Shown in pieces: positions 1-12,301 of a DNA stretch of 64,000 nt (the stretch's first letter is position 1; every line of letters begins with the position of its first letter). This stretch comes from Peptoniphilus pacaensis (lineage in GTDB: Bacteria; Bacillota; Clostridia; Tissierellales; Peptoniphilaceae), in the NCBI RefSeq assembly GCF_900088125.1, contig NZ_FLQT01000003.1, positions 186,001 to 250,000 on the forward strand, written 5' to 3'. The translations under genes and the position numbers were made by a program. Under the pieces are notes generated by a model. That model was not told the origin of the DNA. It did no database searches and saw nothing but the letters and a program-made list of their open reading frames with translations.

Positions 1-85
1 TGCCGAGGACCGGAATCGAACCGGTACGATCTCAACGACCGCAGGATTTTAAGTCCTGTGCGTCTGCCAGTTCCGCCACCCCGGC
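1..85 (-). tRNA. tRNA-Leu (anticodon UAA)
   Basis: Read on the minus strand this folds as a long-variable-arm class II tRNA with a 7-bp acceptor stem (GCCGGGG paired with CCTCGGC), discriminator A at position 1 and anticodon loop CTTAAAA, giving anticodon TAA for leucine. Any encoded CCA would lie outside the window. It is the last visible gene of the rRNA operon, only 3 bases from tRNA-Asn. Confidence 0.95.
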
Positions 86-88
86 TTA

Positions 89-163
89 TGGCTCTCAGGG
101 TGGGACTCGAACCCACAACCTACCGGTTAACAGCCGGTTGCTCCACCATTGAGCTACCTAAGA
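89..163 (-). tRNA. tRNA-Asn (anticodon GUU)
   Basis: Minus-strand cloverleaf with acceptor TCTTAGG/CCTGAGA, anticodon loop CTGTTAA (GTT, asparagine), discriminator G and an encoded 3' CCA (TGG at 89-91 on the plus strand). It lies between 5S rRNA and tRNA-Leu, so it is processed from the rRNA operon transcript. Confidence 0.95.
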
Positions 164-245
164 ATACACAAGTGAATAGAGAACAGCTTACCGACAAAGG
201 CCGATAAGCGGATCCTATGAATATTAAGCAGAAGAAAATCTTCTG

Positions 246-362
246 TCCGGCAATTTCCTACTCTCCCGGGTCGTTACCAACCAAGTACCATCGGCGTTAA
301 GAGGCTTAACTTCTGTGTTCGGTATGGGTACAGGTGTGTCCCTCTTGCTATCGTCACCGGAC
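246..362 (-). rRNA. rrf: 5S ribosomal RNA
   Basis: About 117 nt on the minus strand. The terminal helix is visible (GTCCGG at the 5' side, CCGGAC at the 3' side) together with the conserved loop-B/C sequence around the CGAAC-like segment. It follows 23S rRNA by about 30 nt in the usual operon order. Ends are approximate. Confidence 0.93.
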
Positions 363-390
363 GAACCAAGCTGCATATACAATCTCTTTT

Positions 391-3247
<2,857 letters not shown>

Positions 3248-3371
3248 TTACGATCTATTTCGTTGAAATTGTAATCTTAAATTTAAATTTGAAGATTTGA
3301 TTTACGATGTTCTCGTTTTTGATTGTATATGCAGTTTTCTTGGTTCAAATTGTTTTGCATCCGAAGATGCA

Positions 3372-3448
<77 letters not shown>

Positions 3449-3514
3449 ATATATAATTAAAGGTATAAGAGATTTGTCCATCTGTCGCCCTTCCCCGCAG
3501 GGAAGGACGTTCTT

Positions 3515-5050
<1,536 letters not shown>

Positions 5051-5177
5051 CTTTGAGTTTGCTTAGCTCGGATTCACTGACTGTGTTCCGCTTTAAGCTT
5101 TTAGATTGTTATGGTTTAATCTCTTATACCATTTAATTAACTTGGTTCAGTGCCGCTTCTTTCGAAACAGCTTATTT

Positions 5178-5206
5178 AGTATATCTCGCAGGGAATGCTT
5201 TGTCAA
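5178..5206 (-). promoter_or_regulatory. rRNA operon promoter, proximal of three
   Basis: On the minus strand: -35 TTGACA (5201-5206), 17-bp spacer, -10 TATACT (5178-5183). It lies about 130 nt upstream of 16S. Confidence 0.85.
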
Positions 5207-5263
5207 GAACTTTTTAACATTTTGTAAAAATTCTTTCCGCACGCCTCGCGCGATAACTTGTTC

Positions 5264-5293
5264 AGTTTACCATCGAGGACCGATTCTTGTCAA
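5264..5293 (-). promoter_or_regulatory. rRNA operon promoter, middle
   Basis: On the minus strand: -35 TTGACA (5288-5293), 18-bp spacer, -10 TAAACT (5264-5269). Confidence 0.75.
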
Positions 5294-5347
5294 TCGCTTT
5301 TTTTAAATTTCAAAAGGCGATTGACTTTTCGATTCGATGACTAGGCT

Positions 5348-5377
5348 ATTATACTAACTCTTTCCGTTTTCTGTCAA
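5348..5377 (-). promoter_or_regulatory. rRNA operon promoter, distal
   Basis: On the minus strand: consensus -35 TTGACA (5372-5377), 18-bp spacer, consensus -10 TATAAT (5348-5353). The three -35 boxes are spaced 84-87 bp apart. The gene-free stretch 5051-5424 is otherwise AT-rich leader. Confidence 0.85.
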
Positions 5378-5424
5378 GGGGATATTTGCGTTATTTTACT
5401 ACCATGTAAAGTCAGCAGGCTTCC

Positions 5425-5697
5425 TTATGCCAGGCGGCGGCTGTAGCCTTCGTCTTCCTTCATTTTCTTTTCCACATAGGAACAGTCAGCCTTCACCTTC
5501 AGGTCGTGCTCTTCCACATAGGCGATGAATTCGTTAAAGAGTTTGCCGGCGACGCCTTGGCCGCGGACTGCTTCCGATGTTTCCGTGTGGTAGGCTTCAA
5601 CCGTCTCATCGTCTATAAAACGATAGTCCAATACGCCTTGGGGATTTTCCGAATCGCCGATATAAAAACGTCCGTCTGTGTGTTTAATTTCCATCAT
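5425..5697 (-). CDS. small GNAT-type N-acetyltransferase (YjdJ-like)
   Basis: A 90-residue protein matching the small single-domain GCN5-related acetyltransferases of the YjdJ/N-acetyltransferase-CG group. The acetyl-CoA pyrophosphate-binding loop appears as VRGQGVAGKL near residues 44-53, followed by a helix and the motif of residues around KADCSYV. The substrate is not predictable from sequence. The start follows AGAAAGGA; a second in-frame-looking ATG just upstream is in another frame. It is a single gene between the rRNA promoters and the LCP gene, read on the minus strand, with no partner. Confidence 0.8.
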   Translation of the reverse strand: MMEIKHTDGRFYIGDSENPQGVLDYRFIDDETVEAYHTETSEAVRGQGVAGKLFNEFIAYVEEHDLKVKADCSYVEKKMKEDEGYSRRLA

Positions 5698-5745
5698 TCA
5701 TTCCTTTCTTATTGTTTACGTTCTACTTACTCTATACCCGCCCAC

Positions 5746-5776
5746 GAAAAAAAGTTCCCGCCAAAGCGAGAACTTT
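5746..5776 (-). terminator. intrinsic terminator after the LCP gene
   Basis: Minus-strand hairpin with a 10-bp stem (AAGTTCTCGC / GCGGGAACTT) followed by seven T, immediately after the stop codon at 5780. Confidence 0.85.
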
Positions 5777-5779
5777 CTT

Positions 5780-6820
5780 TTATTCCTCTGTCGTTTCATT
5801 GTCGCCGTCGTCGGCGGCGTTCGACTCATTTTCATTTGCTTTCTTTTGTTCTTTGAGCTCTTCGTAGTAGCCTTTCTTGCCTTGAGCGAAGCGGCGTACC
5901 TGTTCTCTCGCCGAGGCCTGATCCACGACGTAGTACTCGATGTTTCCGATGCGTTGATTGTCGCCGACCAAGGTGTCGGTTTGGATGTCGTCCCGTTCCA
6001 TATCCAGGCCCATCTTTGCCAGGTAGGCGATTTGCCCATAGGACAGATTGGTTTCTATATTGTCCAGGGCAATGTCGATGAGCTCGGGGATCTTCAGTAT
6101 CATCATGGGCCGTTTGACTTTTTCAAACAACTGCATAAGGAAGCGCTGTTGGACTTGGATCCGGTCGATGTCCTGATCTTCGTAGATCTTTCGTATGCGC
6201 AGGTAGCGCACGGCGTCGGCACCGTCCAGCTTTTGCTTGCCTTTTTTAAAGTCGATGTGCAGATTGGGCACGACGTAGGTGTCTTCGTAGCTGTAGTCGA
6301 AGGGGATGTCCACGTCGATGCCGCCGACGGCATCCACCAATCGTTCCACTGCGTTGTAGTCTACCGTAGCGTAGTAGTCGATTTTTACGTCGAGGAAATT
6401 TTCCACGGTTTCTTCCGCCAGTTTTTCGCCTCCGTAGGCATAGGCGTGGCCCAGCTTGGTCTTGCCTTGGTGGCCTTCAATGTCCACATAGGTATCTCGG
6501 GGCAGGGACAAGAGTTGCGCCCGCTTGGTCACGGGATCGATGGTGACGAGCATAATGACGTCGCTCCTTGTAGGATTGCCCTCCTCGCTCATGTCCGTAG
6601 TGGCCGTCTTGTCGATGCCGAACAGCAGTATGTGCAGGGGGTCGTCTCCGGTAAAGGGATTGGTCGTATTTAATTTTTCCAGGCTATTGTTCGCTTCTTC
6701 CAGCGTCGGTTCCTTGCTTTTTTTGGACAGCGGATGATCCGCTATTTGGTAGCCCAAAACCAAGGCCCCCGACAGGACGGCAATGATCAGTGCCGCCAAG
6801 ATGATTTTAAGTACTCTCAT
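5780..6820 (-). CDS. LytR-CpsA-Psr (LCP) family cell-wall glycopolymer ligase
   Basis: A 346-residue membrane-anchored protein. Residues about 4-25 form one N-terminal transmembrane helix, and the LCP catalytic domain spans about 60-230. The family signature is present: LLFGID, the TRSDVIML segment with its Arg-Asp, LSLPRDTYV, and the DRIQVQQRF stretch. LCP enzymes transfer undecaprenyl-linked glycopolymers to peptidoglycan outside the membrane. The C-terminus is a charged Glu/Asn tail. I chose the ATG at 6820 because GAGGTG lies just upstream. The longer frame starting at 6874 would begin inside the -35 box. It is transcribed alone between its own promoter and terminator. Confidence 0.9.
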   Translation of the reverse strand: MRVLKIILAALIIAVLSGALVLGYQIADHPLSKKSKEPTLEEANNSLEKLNTTNPFTGDDPLHILLFGIDKTATTDMSEEGNPTRSDVIMLVTIDPVTKRAQLLSLPRDTYVDIEGHQGKTKLGHAYAYGGEKLAEETVENFLDVKIDYYATVDYNAVERLVDAVGGIDVDIPFDYSYEDTYVVPNLHIDFKKGKQKLDGADAVRYLRIRKIYEDQDIDRIQVQQRFLMQLFEKVKRPMMILKIPELIDIALDNIETNLSYGQIAYLAKMGLDMERDDIQTDTLVGDNQRIGNIEYYVVDQASAREQVRRFAQGKKGYYEELKEQKKANENESNAADDGDNETTEE

Positions 6821-6845
6821 GTAACACCTCTTTTTATCTCGTACT

Positions 6846-6874
6846 ATCTTACCGAATCGAAGGGCCATTGGCAA
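6846..6874 (-). promoter_or_regulatory. promoter of the LCP gene
   Basis: Minus strand: -35 TTGCCA (6869-6874), 17-bp spacer, -10 TAAGAT (6846-6851), 25 nt upstream of the chosen start codon. Confidence 0.7.
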
Positions 6875-6906
6875 TAAAAGATTCGATTCATTTAATTCTA
6901 TAGACG

Positions 6907-6960
6907 ATTGCTTCCGCCCGTGGCGGGCTTATTTACCGCATATGGGCGGCAATTTTTTTC
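6907..6960 (+). terminator. orphan plus-strand terminator-like hairpin
   Basis: ATTG..CCGCCC (6907-6919) pairs with GGGCGG.CAAT (6944-6953), followed by seven T on the plus strand. A competing shorter hairpin GCCCG-TGG-CGGGC (6916-6928) shares the left arm. No plus-strand gene lies upstream, so its role is unclear. Confidence 0.4.
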
Positions 6961-6979
6961 GATGCCTTTTAAAAGTCAT

Positions 6980-7010
6980 AAAAAAAGCAAACAGCTTTAG
7001 CCGTTTGCTT
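6980..7010 (-). terminator. intrinsic terminator after the cyclophilin gene
   Basis: Minus-strand hairpin AGCAAACGGC-TAAA-GCTGTTTGCT followed by a run of seven T; it ends the TPR-map-cyclophilin operon. Confidence 0.85.
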
Positions 7011-7027
7011 CTCAGGGTCATGCCCCT

Positions 7028-7630
7028 TTATTCGTAGGTATAGGTGTTCGCCCGTTGGATCACCACGTCTTCCAGGGGCTTGTCCATGGCGTTTTTTTCC
7101 ACCTTGGCGATGGCGTGAACCACGTCCATGCCTTCCGCCACTTGGCCGAAGACCGTGTGCTTTCCGTCGAGCCAAAAGGCGCCGCCGCAGTTTTTGTAAC
7201 CGTCGATGACGTCTTCCGTGTAGCCGTATTGTTCTCCCGCATCTTCCATTTGGCGAAGGATGTCGTCGCCCACCGGGGCTCCTTGCACGATGAAGAATTG
7301 GCTGCCGTTGGTATGGGGACCGGCGTTGGCCATGGAGAGGGCGCCGACGAGGTTTCTGTATTCGGGGGTGCATTCGTCTTCGAAGCCTTTGCCCCAAATG
7401 CTTTCGCCGCCGCGGCCGGTGCCCGTGGGATCGCCGCCTTGAATCATAAAGTCTTCGATGACGCGGTGAAAAATAATGCCGTCGTAGTAGCCTCGGTCCA
7501 CGAGGGTGGTGAAATTTTCCACGGCTTTCGGCGCCGCTTCGGGAAAGAGGCGCAAATGAATGTCGCCGAGGGTGGTGGCGAGTTTCACCATGGTGTCGCC
7601 GACCTTCGGCGCTTCCAATTGTTTTAACAT
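7028..7630 (-). CDS. cyclophilin-type peptidyl-prolyl cis-trans isomerase
   Basis: A 200-residue cytoplasmic PPIase (no signal peptide). The cyclophilin core shows the catalytic-site block [15 protein letters not shown] near residues 54-68, then NGSQFFIV and the closing HTVFGQV motif. It catalyses cis-trans isomerisation of Xaa-Pro bonds. The start ATG is preceded by AAGGAG. It lies one base downstream of map and is the last gene of a three-gene minus-strand operon (TPR, map, PPIase), ending at a strong terminator. A cyclophilin next to methionine aminopeptidase fits a shared role on newly made proteins, which is inference. Confidence 0.93.
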   Translation of the reverse strand: MLKQLEAPKVGDTMVKLATTLGDIHLRLFPEAAPKAVENFTTLVDRGYYDGIIFHRVIEDFMIQGGDPTGTGRGGESIWGKGFEDECTPEYRNLVGALSMANAGPHTNGSQFFIVQGAPVGDDILRQMEDAGEQYGYTEDVIDGYKNCGGAFWLDGKHTVFGQVAEGMDVVHAIAKVEKNAMDKPLEDVVIQRANTYTYE

Positions 7631-7631
7631 G

Positions 7632-8384
7632 TTATTCTCCTTGTTCCGTCAGGACGATGACGCCGTCTTTGGTCACCGCCAAGGTGTGTTCGTATTGGCA
7701 GGACAAAGAGCCGTCGCGGGTGCGGGCGGTCCAGCCGTTTTTATCCATGGCAATGGGCCAGTCGCCGGCATTGATCATGGGCTCGATGGTAAAGACCATG
7801 CCCTCTTCCAGGCGCACGCCCCGATTGGGCCGGCCGTAGTGAAGGACTTGGGGATCTTCGTGCATATTGGTACCGATGCCATGGCCCACGAAATCCCGCA
7901 CCACGGAAAAGCCGTTGGCTTCGGCGTGGGTTTGAATCACGTGTCCGATGTCGCCCAGGCGCGTGCCGGGCTTCACGATATCGATGGCCTTGTACAGGCA
8001 TTCTCTCGTAACGTCCATGAGCTTTTGCGCTTCGGGAGATAACTCGCCCACGGCGTAGCTCCAGGCGGAGTCGGCCAGGTAGCCGTCCACATTTACCACC
8101 ATGTCGATGGTCAAAAGGTCCCCGTCTTCCAGCTTGCGCTCGCTAGGAAAGCCGTGGCAAATTTCGTCGTTCACCGACGCGCAGATGCTGTAGGGAAAGC
8201 CCTGATAGCCTTTTTGTTCCGGGTAACCGCCCCGGTCGGTAATAAATTTTTCCACGAAGCGATCCAGTTCCAAGGTGCTCACCCCGGGCTTCACTTCATT
8301 TCTGAGGGCCCGGTGCACTTGAATCAAAAGATCCGCCGCCGTTTGCATTTTTTCAATTTCTTTTTCCGTCTTTATAATAATCAA
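7632..8384 (-). CDS. map: type I methionine aminopeptidase
   Basis: A 250-residue enzyme that removes N-terminal Met from nascent proteins. The five metal ligands of the pita-bread fold are visible: Asp in [10 protein letters not shown], Asp in LADSAWS, His in [13 protein letters not shown], Glu in FTIEPMI and Glu in QYEHTLAV. I place the start at a TTG (8384): GGGAGG lies 7 nt upstream, and TTG overlaps the TGA stop of the TPR gene as TTGA, a typical translationally coupled junction. A longer reading from 8435 would overlap the TPR gene by more than 50 nt and adds residues atypical of the family. It has no N-terminal zinc-finger extension. Confidence 0.93.
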   Translation of the reverse strand: MIIIKTEKEIEKMQTAADLLIQVHRALRNEVKPGVSTLELDRFVEKFITDRGGYPEQKGYQGFPYSICASVNDEICHGFPSERKLEDGDLLTIDMVVNVDGYLADSAWSYAVGELSPEAQKLMDVTRECLYKAIDIVKPGTRLGDIGHVIQTHAEANGFSVVRDFVGHGIGTNMHEDPQVLHYGRPNRGVRLEEGMVFTIEPMINAGDWPIAMDKNGWTARTRDGSLSCQYEHTLAVTKDGVIVLTEQGE

Positions 8385-9274
8385 TCCTCTACCTCCCGGA
8401 CGATTTCTTTTAAATCCACATCCCTCGATGCCCACAATTTCGCGTGGGGATTCATGGCGATGGCCCGCTTCAAATCCTTCAGGGCCTCGTCTTTTTCCCC
8501 TAAGCGCACGTGGCTGCAGGAGCGATTGTAGTATAGATTCACACTGTTCAGGTGCTTGTCGATTCCTCGGGATAAGATGGCGATGGCTTTTTCCGGCTCT
8601 TTCATGCGCAAGTAAATGGCCGACATATTTAAATAAGTCGGCGCATAATTTTCGTCCAGGGCCAGGGCCTCTTCGTAGGCGGCCAGGGCCTCTTGATTTT
8701 TAAAGGTCTTTTGGTAAATGACCCCCAGATTGTAATAGCCGATGCTGTAGGCCGGAGACAGGGCCACGGCTTTTTTCGCCAGGGCCAGGGCTTTTTTGTA
8801 CTCCTTGCGCTCTTCGTAAATGGAAGCGATGTCGGAATAGACCACGCCGTTATCGGGAACCAATTGCGCGCAGCGTTCGAAAAGTTCCAGGGCGCGATCC
8901 TTGTAGCCCATGCGGTCGCTTAACAGGGCCAGTTCGTAGCAGGCGCTTTCGTAATCGGGATCGATTTTAATGGCTTCTTCGAAATACTCGACAGCCGCCA
9001 CATCGTCTCCACCGTCTTGGGCCAAGACGCCTAAGGCGTACTCGGCGCCGGCGTATCTGCCCAGGGACAGAATTTTCCGGTAGTAGGTCGCCGCCGTCTT
9101 TTCTTTGCCTTCCTGCCAGTATAAATCGGCAATGGCAAAATAGCTGTCGGCAAGGCTCTCCTTATCCGGGGCAAAATCCGCCGCCTTCAAATAGGCCTTC
9201 AGCGCCTCCGTATTTTCGCCTCGGCTGAGGAAATCCTCCGCCAGAGTCCGATAATTGTTCCATTTTGCAGTCAT
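8381..9274 (-). CDS. tetratricopeptide-repeat protein
   Basis: A 297-residue soluble protein built almost wholly of TPR units (about seven), with repeated signatures such as AIKIDPDYESACYELA, YYNLGVIYQ and APTYLNMSAIYLRMKEPEKA. TPR arrays are protein-interaction scaffolds; no enzymatic domain or signal peptide is present, so the partner is unknown. It is the first gene of the operon with map and the cyclophilin. The start is preceded by GGGAGG. Upstream is an extended -10 (TGGTATAAT) only about 20 nt from the start codon. Confidence 0.85.
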   Translation of the reverse strand: MTAKWNNYRTLAEDFLSRGENTEALKAYLKAADFAPDKESLADSYFAIADLYWQEGKEKTAATYYRKILSLGRYAGAEYALGVLAQDGGDDVAAVEYFEEAIKIDPDYESACYELALLSDRMGYKDRALELFERCAQLVPDNGVVYSDIASIYEERKEYKKALALAKKAVALSPAYSIGYYNLGVIYQKTFKNQEALAAYEEALALDENYAPTYLNMSAIYLRMKEPEKAIAILSRGIDKHLNSVNLYYNRSCSHVRLGEKDEALKDLKRAIAMNPHAKLWASRDVDLKEIVREVED

Positions 9275-9291
9275 CGTCGCCTCCCGATGGT

Positions 9292-9300
9292 ATTATACCA
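9292..9300 (-). promoter_or_regulatory. extended -10 promoter of the TPR-map-PPIase operon
   Basis: Minus strand TGGTATAAT (TGn plus consensus -10, hexamer 9292-9297). No convincing -35 at 17 bp, as allowed for extended -10 promoters. Confidence 0.6.
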
Positions 9301-9303
9301 CAG

Positions 9304-11364
9304 TTAGCTGCGCCCCTTGTATTTTAAAAGGCTCATGGCGATGACGACGCAGATTAAGGACACGCCTACATCGGCAAAGACGGCGAGCCACAAACCGACT
9401 ATATTGAACATGTTTAAAACCACGACGAGGATTTTTACAAGGAGAGCAAAGGCGATGTTGCCGTAGCAAATTTTTCGCGTCTGCTTGGATAGATCGAATA
9501 GGAAGGGAATGCGGCCGATGTCGTCGCCTAAGATGACCACGTCGGCGGTTTCGATGGCCATGTCCGATCCGCCGGTGCCCATGGCGATGCCCACATTGCT
9601 TTTCGCCAGAACCGGGGCGTCGTTGATGCCGTCGCCGACGTAAACCACTTTTTCATTTCGTGCCAATGCGCGGTTTAATGCCTCTACTTTTTCGCCGGGA
9701 AGCAGGCCGCCGACGCTTTCGTCGACGCCCAGCTCCTTGCCTACGGCCTCTACCAGTTCCTTTTTGTCACCGGAGAAGAGATAGGTCTTTAAGAAGCCCT
9801 TTAATTTTTTCAGCGCGTCTTTCACGCCGGGCTTAACGGAGTCGGCAAAGGCGATGCGGCCCAAGAGCTCGCCCTCTTCCACGACATAGACGGAGGTCAT
9901 GGGAATACTTTGGAGGGAGTTTTCCACGCCCATGGTTTGCAGCATGGCGTCGTTACCTGCGGCGACGGTCTTGCCATCGATGGTACAGGTAATGCCTTTA
10001 CCGGAAAGTTCCCTATAATTCTCCGGCGTTCCCTGAGGCGCGGCTTTTTCCAAAATGGAGCGTGCGATGGGGTGATTGGAGTATTGTTCCGCCGTGGCGG
10101 CCAGGGAAAGGAGATTCTCTTCCGTTCCCTTTAACACATCCACCTTTGCCAAGGTGAATTTGCCGTCGGTAAGGGTGCCTGTTTTGTCGAAGGCGATGGC
10201 GTCGGCTTCGGCCAAGGCTTCCAATGAAGTGGAGCCTTTAATAAACATGCCGTCTTTCGATGCGCGGCCCACGCCGGCAAACATGGAAAGGGGCACGGAA
10301 AGCACCAAGGCGCAGGGACAGGAAATAATTAAAAAGGCACAGGCTTTGTAGATCCACGTGTTCCAGTCGCCGGAAAATGCCAGGGGCGGCACGACGGCCA
10401 CGAGAGCCGCAAGCCCTACGACCACCGGGGTATATACGGCGGCGAAGCGGGTGATCCAGGCTTCGGTCTTGCCCTTGTTCAACCGGGCGTCGGCAACCAG
10501 TCCCTGAATCTTCGCCATGGTAGATTCTCCTGCCACTTTCGTGACGCGCACTTTAAAGGCGCCGTCCAAAGCCATGGCCCCGGCCATCATATCCGCCCCC
10601 GCATTCGCCATAATGGGCACGGATTCGCCGGTCATGTGTTGATTGGAGATGTGGCCTTCCCCTTCGATGATTTCACCGTCGGCGACCAAGGTGTCTCCGG
10701 CGCGAAGGAGGACGATGTCGCCCACCGCCACGTCTTCTGCCGCCACTTCGATGACGGCGCCGTCTTTTTCTACATGGGCCGTGTCTTCATCGCGCGCCAG
10801 CAGGCTTTCCACGGAATCCGTGGCGCGGTCCAAGGCGTAATCCTGCAAGGCTTCGCCGAGACGGTAGAACAAGAGCACGGCCAGGGCTTCCCCGTGTTCG
10901 CCGATGTAAAAGGCGGCGACGGATGCCACGCTCATTAAAAGATTTTCGTCGAAGACTTCGCCGTTTTTTATGCCCTTCAAGGCGTTTTTGAAAATATCGA
11001 ATCCGGCGACGACGAGAATCACGGCCCACAACAGAGTTTGATAGGGACCGGTATAGACGAACTGCACCAAGAGGGCGGCCATAATGCCGCAGGCAATGGA
11101 AATGAGCTCGTTTTTTAAGGAGCCTTCCTCTTCTTCCGCCTCACCCTTTTTCTCGCCGGCATTTTTTTCCACGACCACCACGCCGTCTTCGATGCTGTCG
11201 GCCACCTGCTGAATCTCTTCGGCAGATACGTCCCCTTCTACCACCAGGCGCTTGGAAATAAAATCCAGTTTCGCCTCGGAGACTTGGGGCAATTCGCCGA
11301 CGCGGGCTTCGATTTTCGCCGCGCAGTTAGCACAGTTTAAATTTTTCAACTCATAAACACGCAT
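9304..11364 (-). CDS. zinc/cadmium-type heavy-metal P1B ATPase
   Basis: A 686-residue efflux ATPase. It has an N-terminal HMA domain with Cys-x-x-Cys (CANC near residues 11-14), a Glu-rich linker, membrane helices with the CPC metal site (SCPCALVLS), the TGES actuator loop, the phosphorylation motif DKTGT and the hinge GDGINDAP. CPC with a C-terminal transmembrane segment lacking copper-type Tyr/Asn/Met-Ser motifs suggests Zn2+/Cd2+/Pb2+ rather than Cu+. This is distinct from the CopA at 52-54.6 kb. The start at 11364 is set by GGAGG; an ATG six codons upstream precedes that site. The promoter carries an ArsR/SmtB-like operator. Confidence 0.92.
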   Translation of the reverse strand: MRVYELKNLNCANCAAKIEARVGELPQVSEAKLDFISKRLVVEGDVSAEEIQQVADSIEDGVVVVEKNAGEKKGEAEEEEGSLKNELISIACGIMAALLVQFVYTGPYQTLLWAVILVVAGFDIFKNALKGIKNGEVFDENLLMSVASVAAFYIGEHGEALAVLLFYRLGEALQDYALDRATDSVESLLARDEDTAHVEKDGAVIEVAAEDVAVGDIVLLRAGDTLVADGEIIEGEGHISNQHMTGESVPIMANAGADMMAGAMALDGAFKVRVTKVAGESTMAKIQGLVADARLNKGKTEAWITRFAAVYTPVVVGLAALVAVVPPLAFSGDWNTWIYKACAFLIISCPCALVLSVPLSMFAGVGRASKDGMFIKGSTSLEALAEADAIAFDKTGTLTDGKFTLAKVDVLKGTEENLLSLAATAEQYSNHPIARSILEKAAPQGTPENYRELSGKGITCTIDGKTVAAGNDAMLQTMGVENSLQSIPMTSVYVVEEGELLGRIAFADSVKPGVKDALKKLKGFLKTYLFSGDKKELVEAVGKELGVDESVGGLLPGEKVEALNRALARNEKVVYVGDGINDAPVLAKSNVGIAMGTGGSDMAIETADVVILGDDIGRIPFLFDLSKQTRKICYGNIAFALLVKILVVVLNMFNIVGLWLAVFADVGVSLICVVIAMSLLKYKGRS

Positions 11365-11381
11365 ATATTTTCCTCCACTCA

Positions 11382-11399
11382 TATGATTGTTTGCTCATA
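11382..11399 (-). promoter_or_regulatory. ArsR/SmtB-type metal-sensor operator
   Basis: Imperfect inverted repeat TATGA-N8-TCATA, located just downstream of the -10 of the metal-ATPase promoter. The family operator (SmtB/CzrA/CadC) has the same TATGA-type half-sites. No ArsR gene is in the window. Confidence 0.6.
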
Positions 11400-11402
11400 C
11401 TT

Positions 11403-11431
11403 ATTGTATGCCCTCGCGCAGACGATGTCAA
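11403..11431 (-). promoter_or_regulatory. promoter of the Zn/Cd ATPase gene
   Basis: Minus strand: -35 TTGACA (11426-11431), 17-bp spacer, -10 TACAAT (11403-11408). The operator at 11382-11399 would cover the transcription start. Confidence 0.8.
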
Positions 11432-11460
11432 CAAAAAAAAAGAAGCGTCCTGCGACGCTC
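11432..11460 (-). terminator. intrinsic terminator after the nitroreductase gene
   Basis: Minus-strand stem AGCGTC / GACGCT with a 4-nt loop, followed by a long T run (about nine). Confidence 0.8.
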
Positions 11461-11479
11461 CTTCCTTATTCTGAAACTT

Positions 11480-12283
11480 TTACAGGGAAATGGTGGCCAC
11501 CGGTTCCATGCCAGCTACGTCAGCGCCTTCGATTAAGGACCAGGTTTTTTCCGTGCCCGTGTTTTTCAGCATGGCTTCGTAGTAATACATGACGACGCCG
11601 ATGTCTACATAGCTCTTTTGACCCTTGCTCTTGTCCATGTAAAGGGTAATGGTGCCGTCGTCCTTTAAGAGGAAGCGCCAGGGTTGGGCGTTGATGTGGC
11701 TGGGTGCAAAGCGAATGGAGGAAAATACGTCGAAGAGGCCGTAGTTTTCCAGTTCCGTCAAGGGCGCCGGCGTATCCAAATGATCTTTGAAGACGATTTT
11801 GTCTACGCTGAGGCGGGGGCTGACTCTCTCTTCGTCGAAGACGTCTTGGTTCAATGCCTTGCCGAAGCCGATAATGTAGTCGACAAATTCGCCGCCTTCA
11901 CCGAAAAGGGATTGCTTTAACTCTTTGTTGACTTGCATGGTGGTAATCCAGCAGGTGCCGAAATTCTTTTCGATGAGTTCCGTATTCATCATTTCCAAAT
12001 AGTAACCCGTGCGAATCAATTCGGCCTTGTCGTGGCTTTTGGCGCGCAGGGCGATGTAATGGGGCGCTTCGATCATGGTGCCGCCGTAGCCGGCTTTGCC
12101 TTGCAGCGCTTTGGCAATTTCGCTGCCGTTTTCGTAAAGGGCGAAGCTGACTTGGCTGTCCGCCGCTTGTTTTTCCAGTTTAGCGATGGTATCTTTCACC
12201 CATGCCAGACCTTCCGCCGACAGCTTTGTCGTTTGGAATTCGCGCACCGTTCTTCTCTTTTGCAGGAAATTTGTCATTACCAT
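11480..12283 (-). CDS. nitroreductase-family flavoprotein (putative TM nitroreductase type)
   Basis: A 267-residue protein of the duplicated-fold nitroreductase group: N-terminal NFLQKRRTVREF like the FMN-binding R(R/S)xR start of the superfamily, APHYIALRA mid-protein, and SIRFAPSHINAQPWRFLL, which is the S-x-x-N-x-Q-P-W/F flavin motif, near residues 205-220. Substrate unknown; members reduce nitro or quinone compounds with FMN. The start is preceded by GAGGAGGAAG. It follows the PAP2 gene by 18 nt and ends at a terminator, so the two are probably cotranscribed. Confidence 0.85.
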   Translation of the reverse strand: MVMTNFLQKRRTVREFQTTKLSAEGLAWVKDTIAKLEKQAADSQVSFALYENGSEIAKALQGKAGYGGTMIEAPHYIALRAKSHDKAELIRTGYYLEMMNTELIEKNFGTCWITTMQVNKELKQSLFGEGGEFVDYIIGFGKALNQDVFDEERVSPRLSVDKIVFKDHLDTPAPLTELENYGLFDVFSSIRFAPSHINAQPWRFLLKDDGTITLYMDKSKGQKSYVDIGVVMYYYEAMLKNTGTEKTWSLIEGADVAGMEPVATISL

Positions 12284-12301
12284 ATTATCTTCCTCCTCAT
12301 A

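Noticed and set aside
5678-6673. A 331-codon plus-strand frame opposite the LCP gene
   Set aside because: Antisense shadow of a well-supported gene; codon bias of the minus strand produces it, and the peptide has no family signature.
6821-6874. N-terminal extension of the LCP protein from 6874
   Set aside because: It would begin inside the -35 box and has no ribosome-binding site; the ATG at 6820 has GAGGTG upstream.
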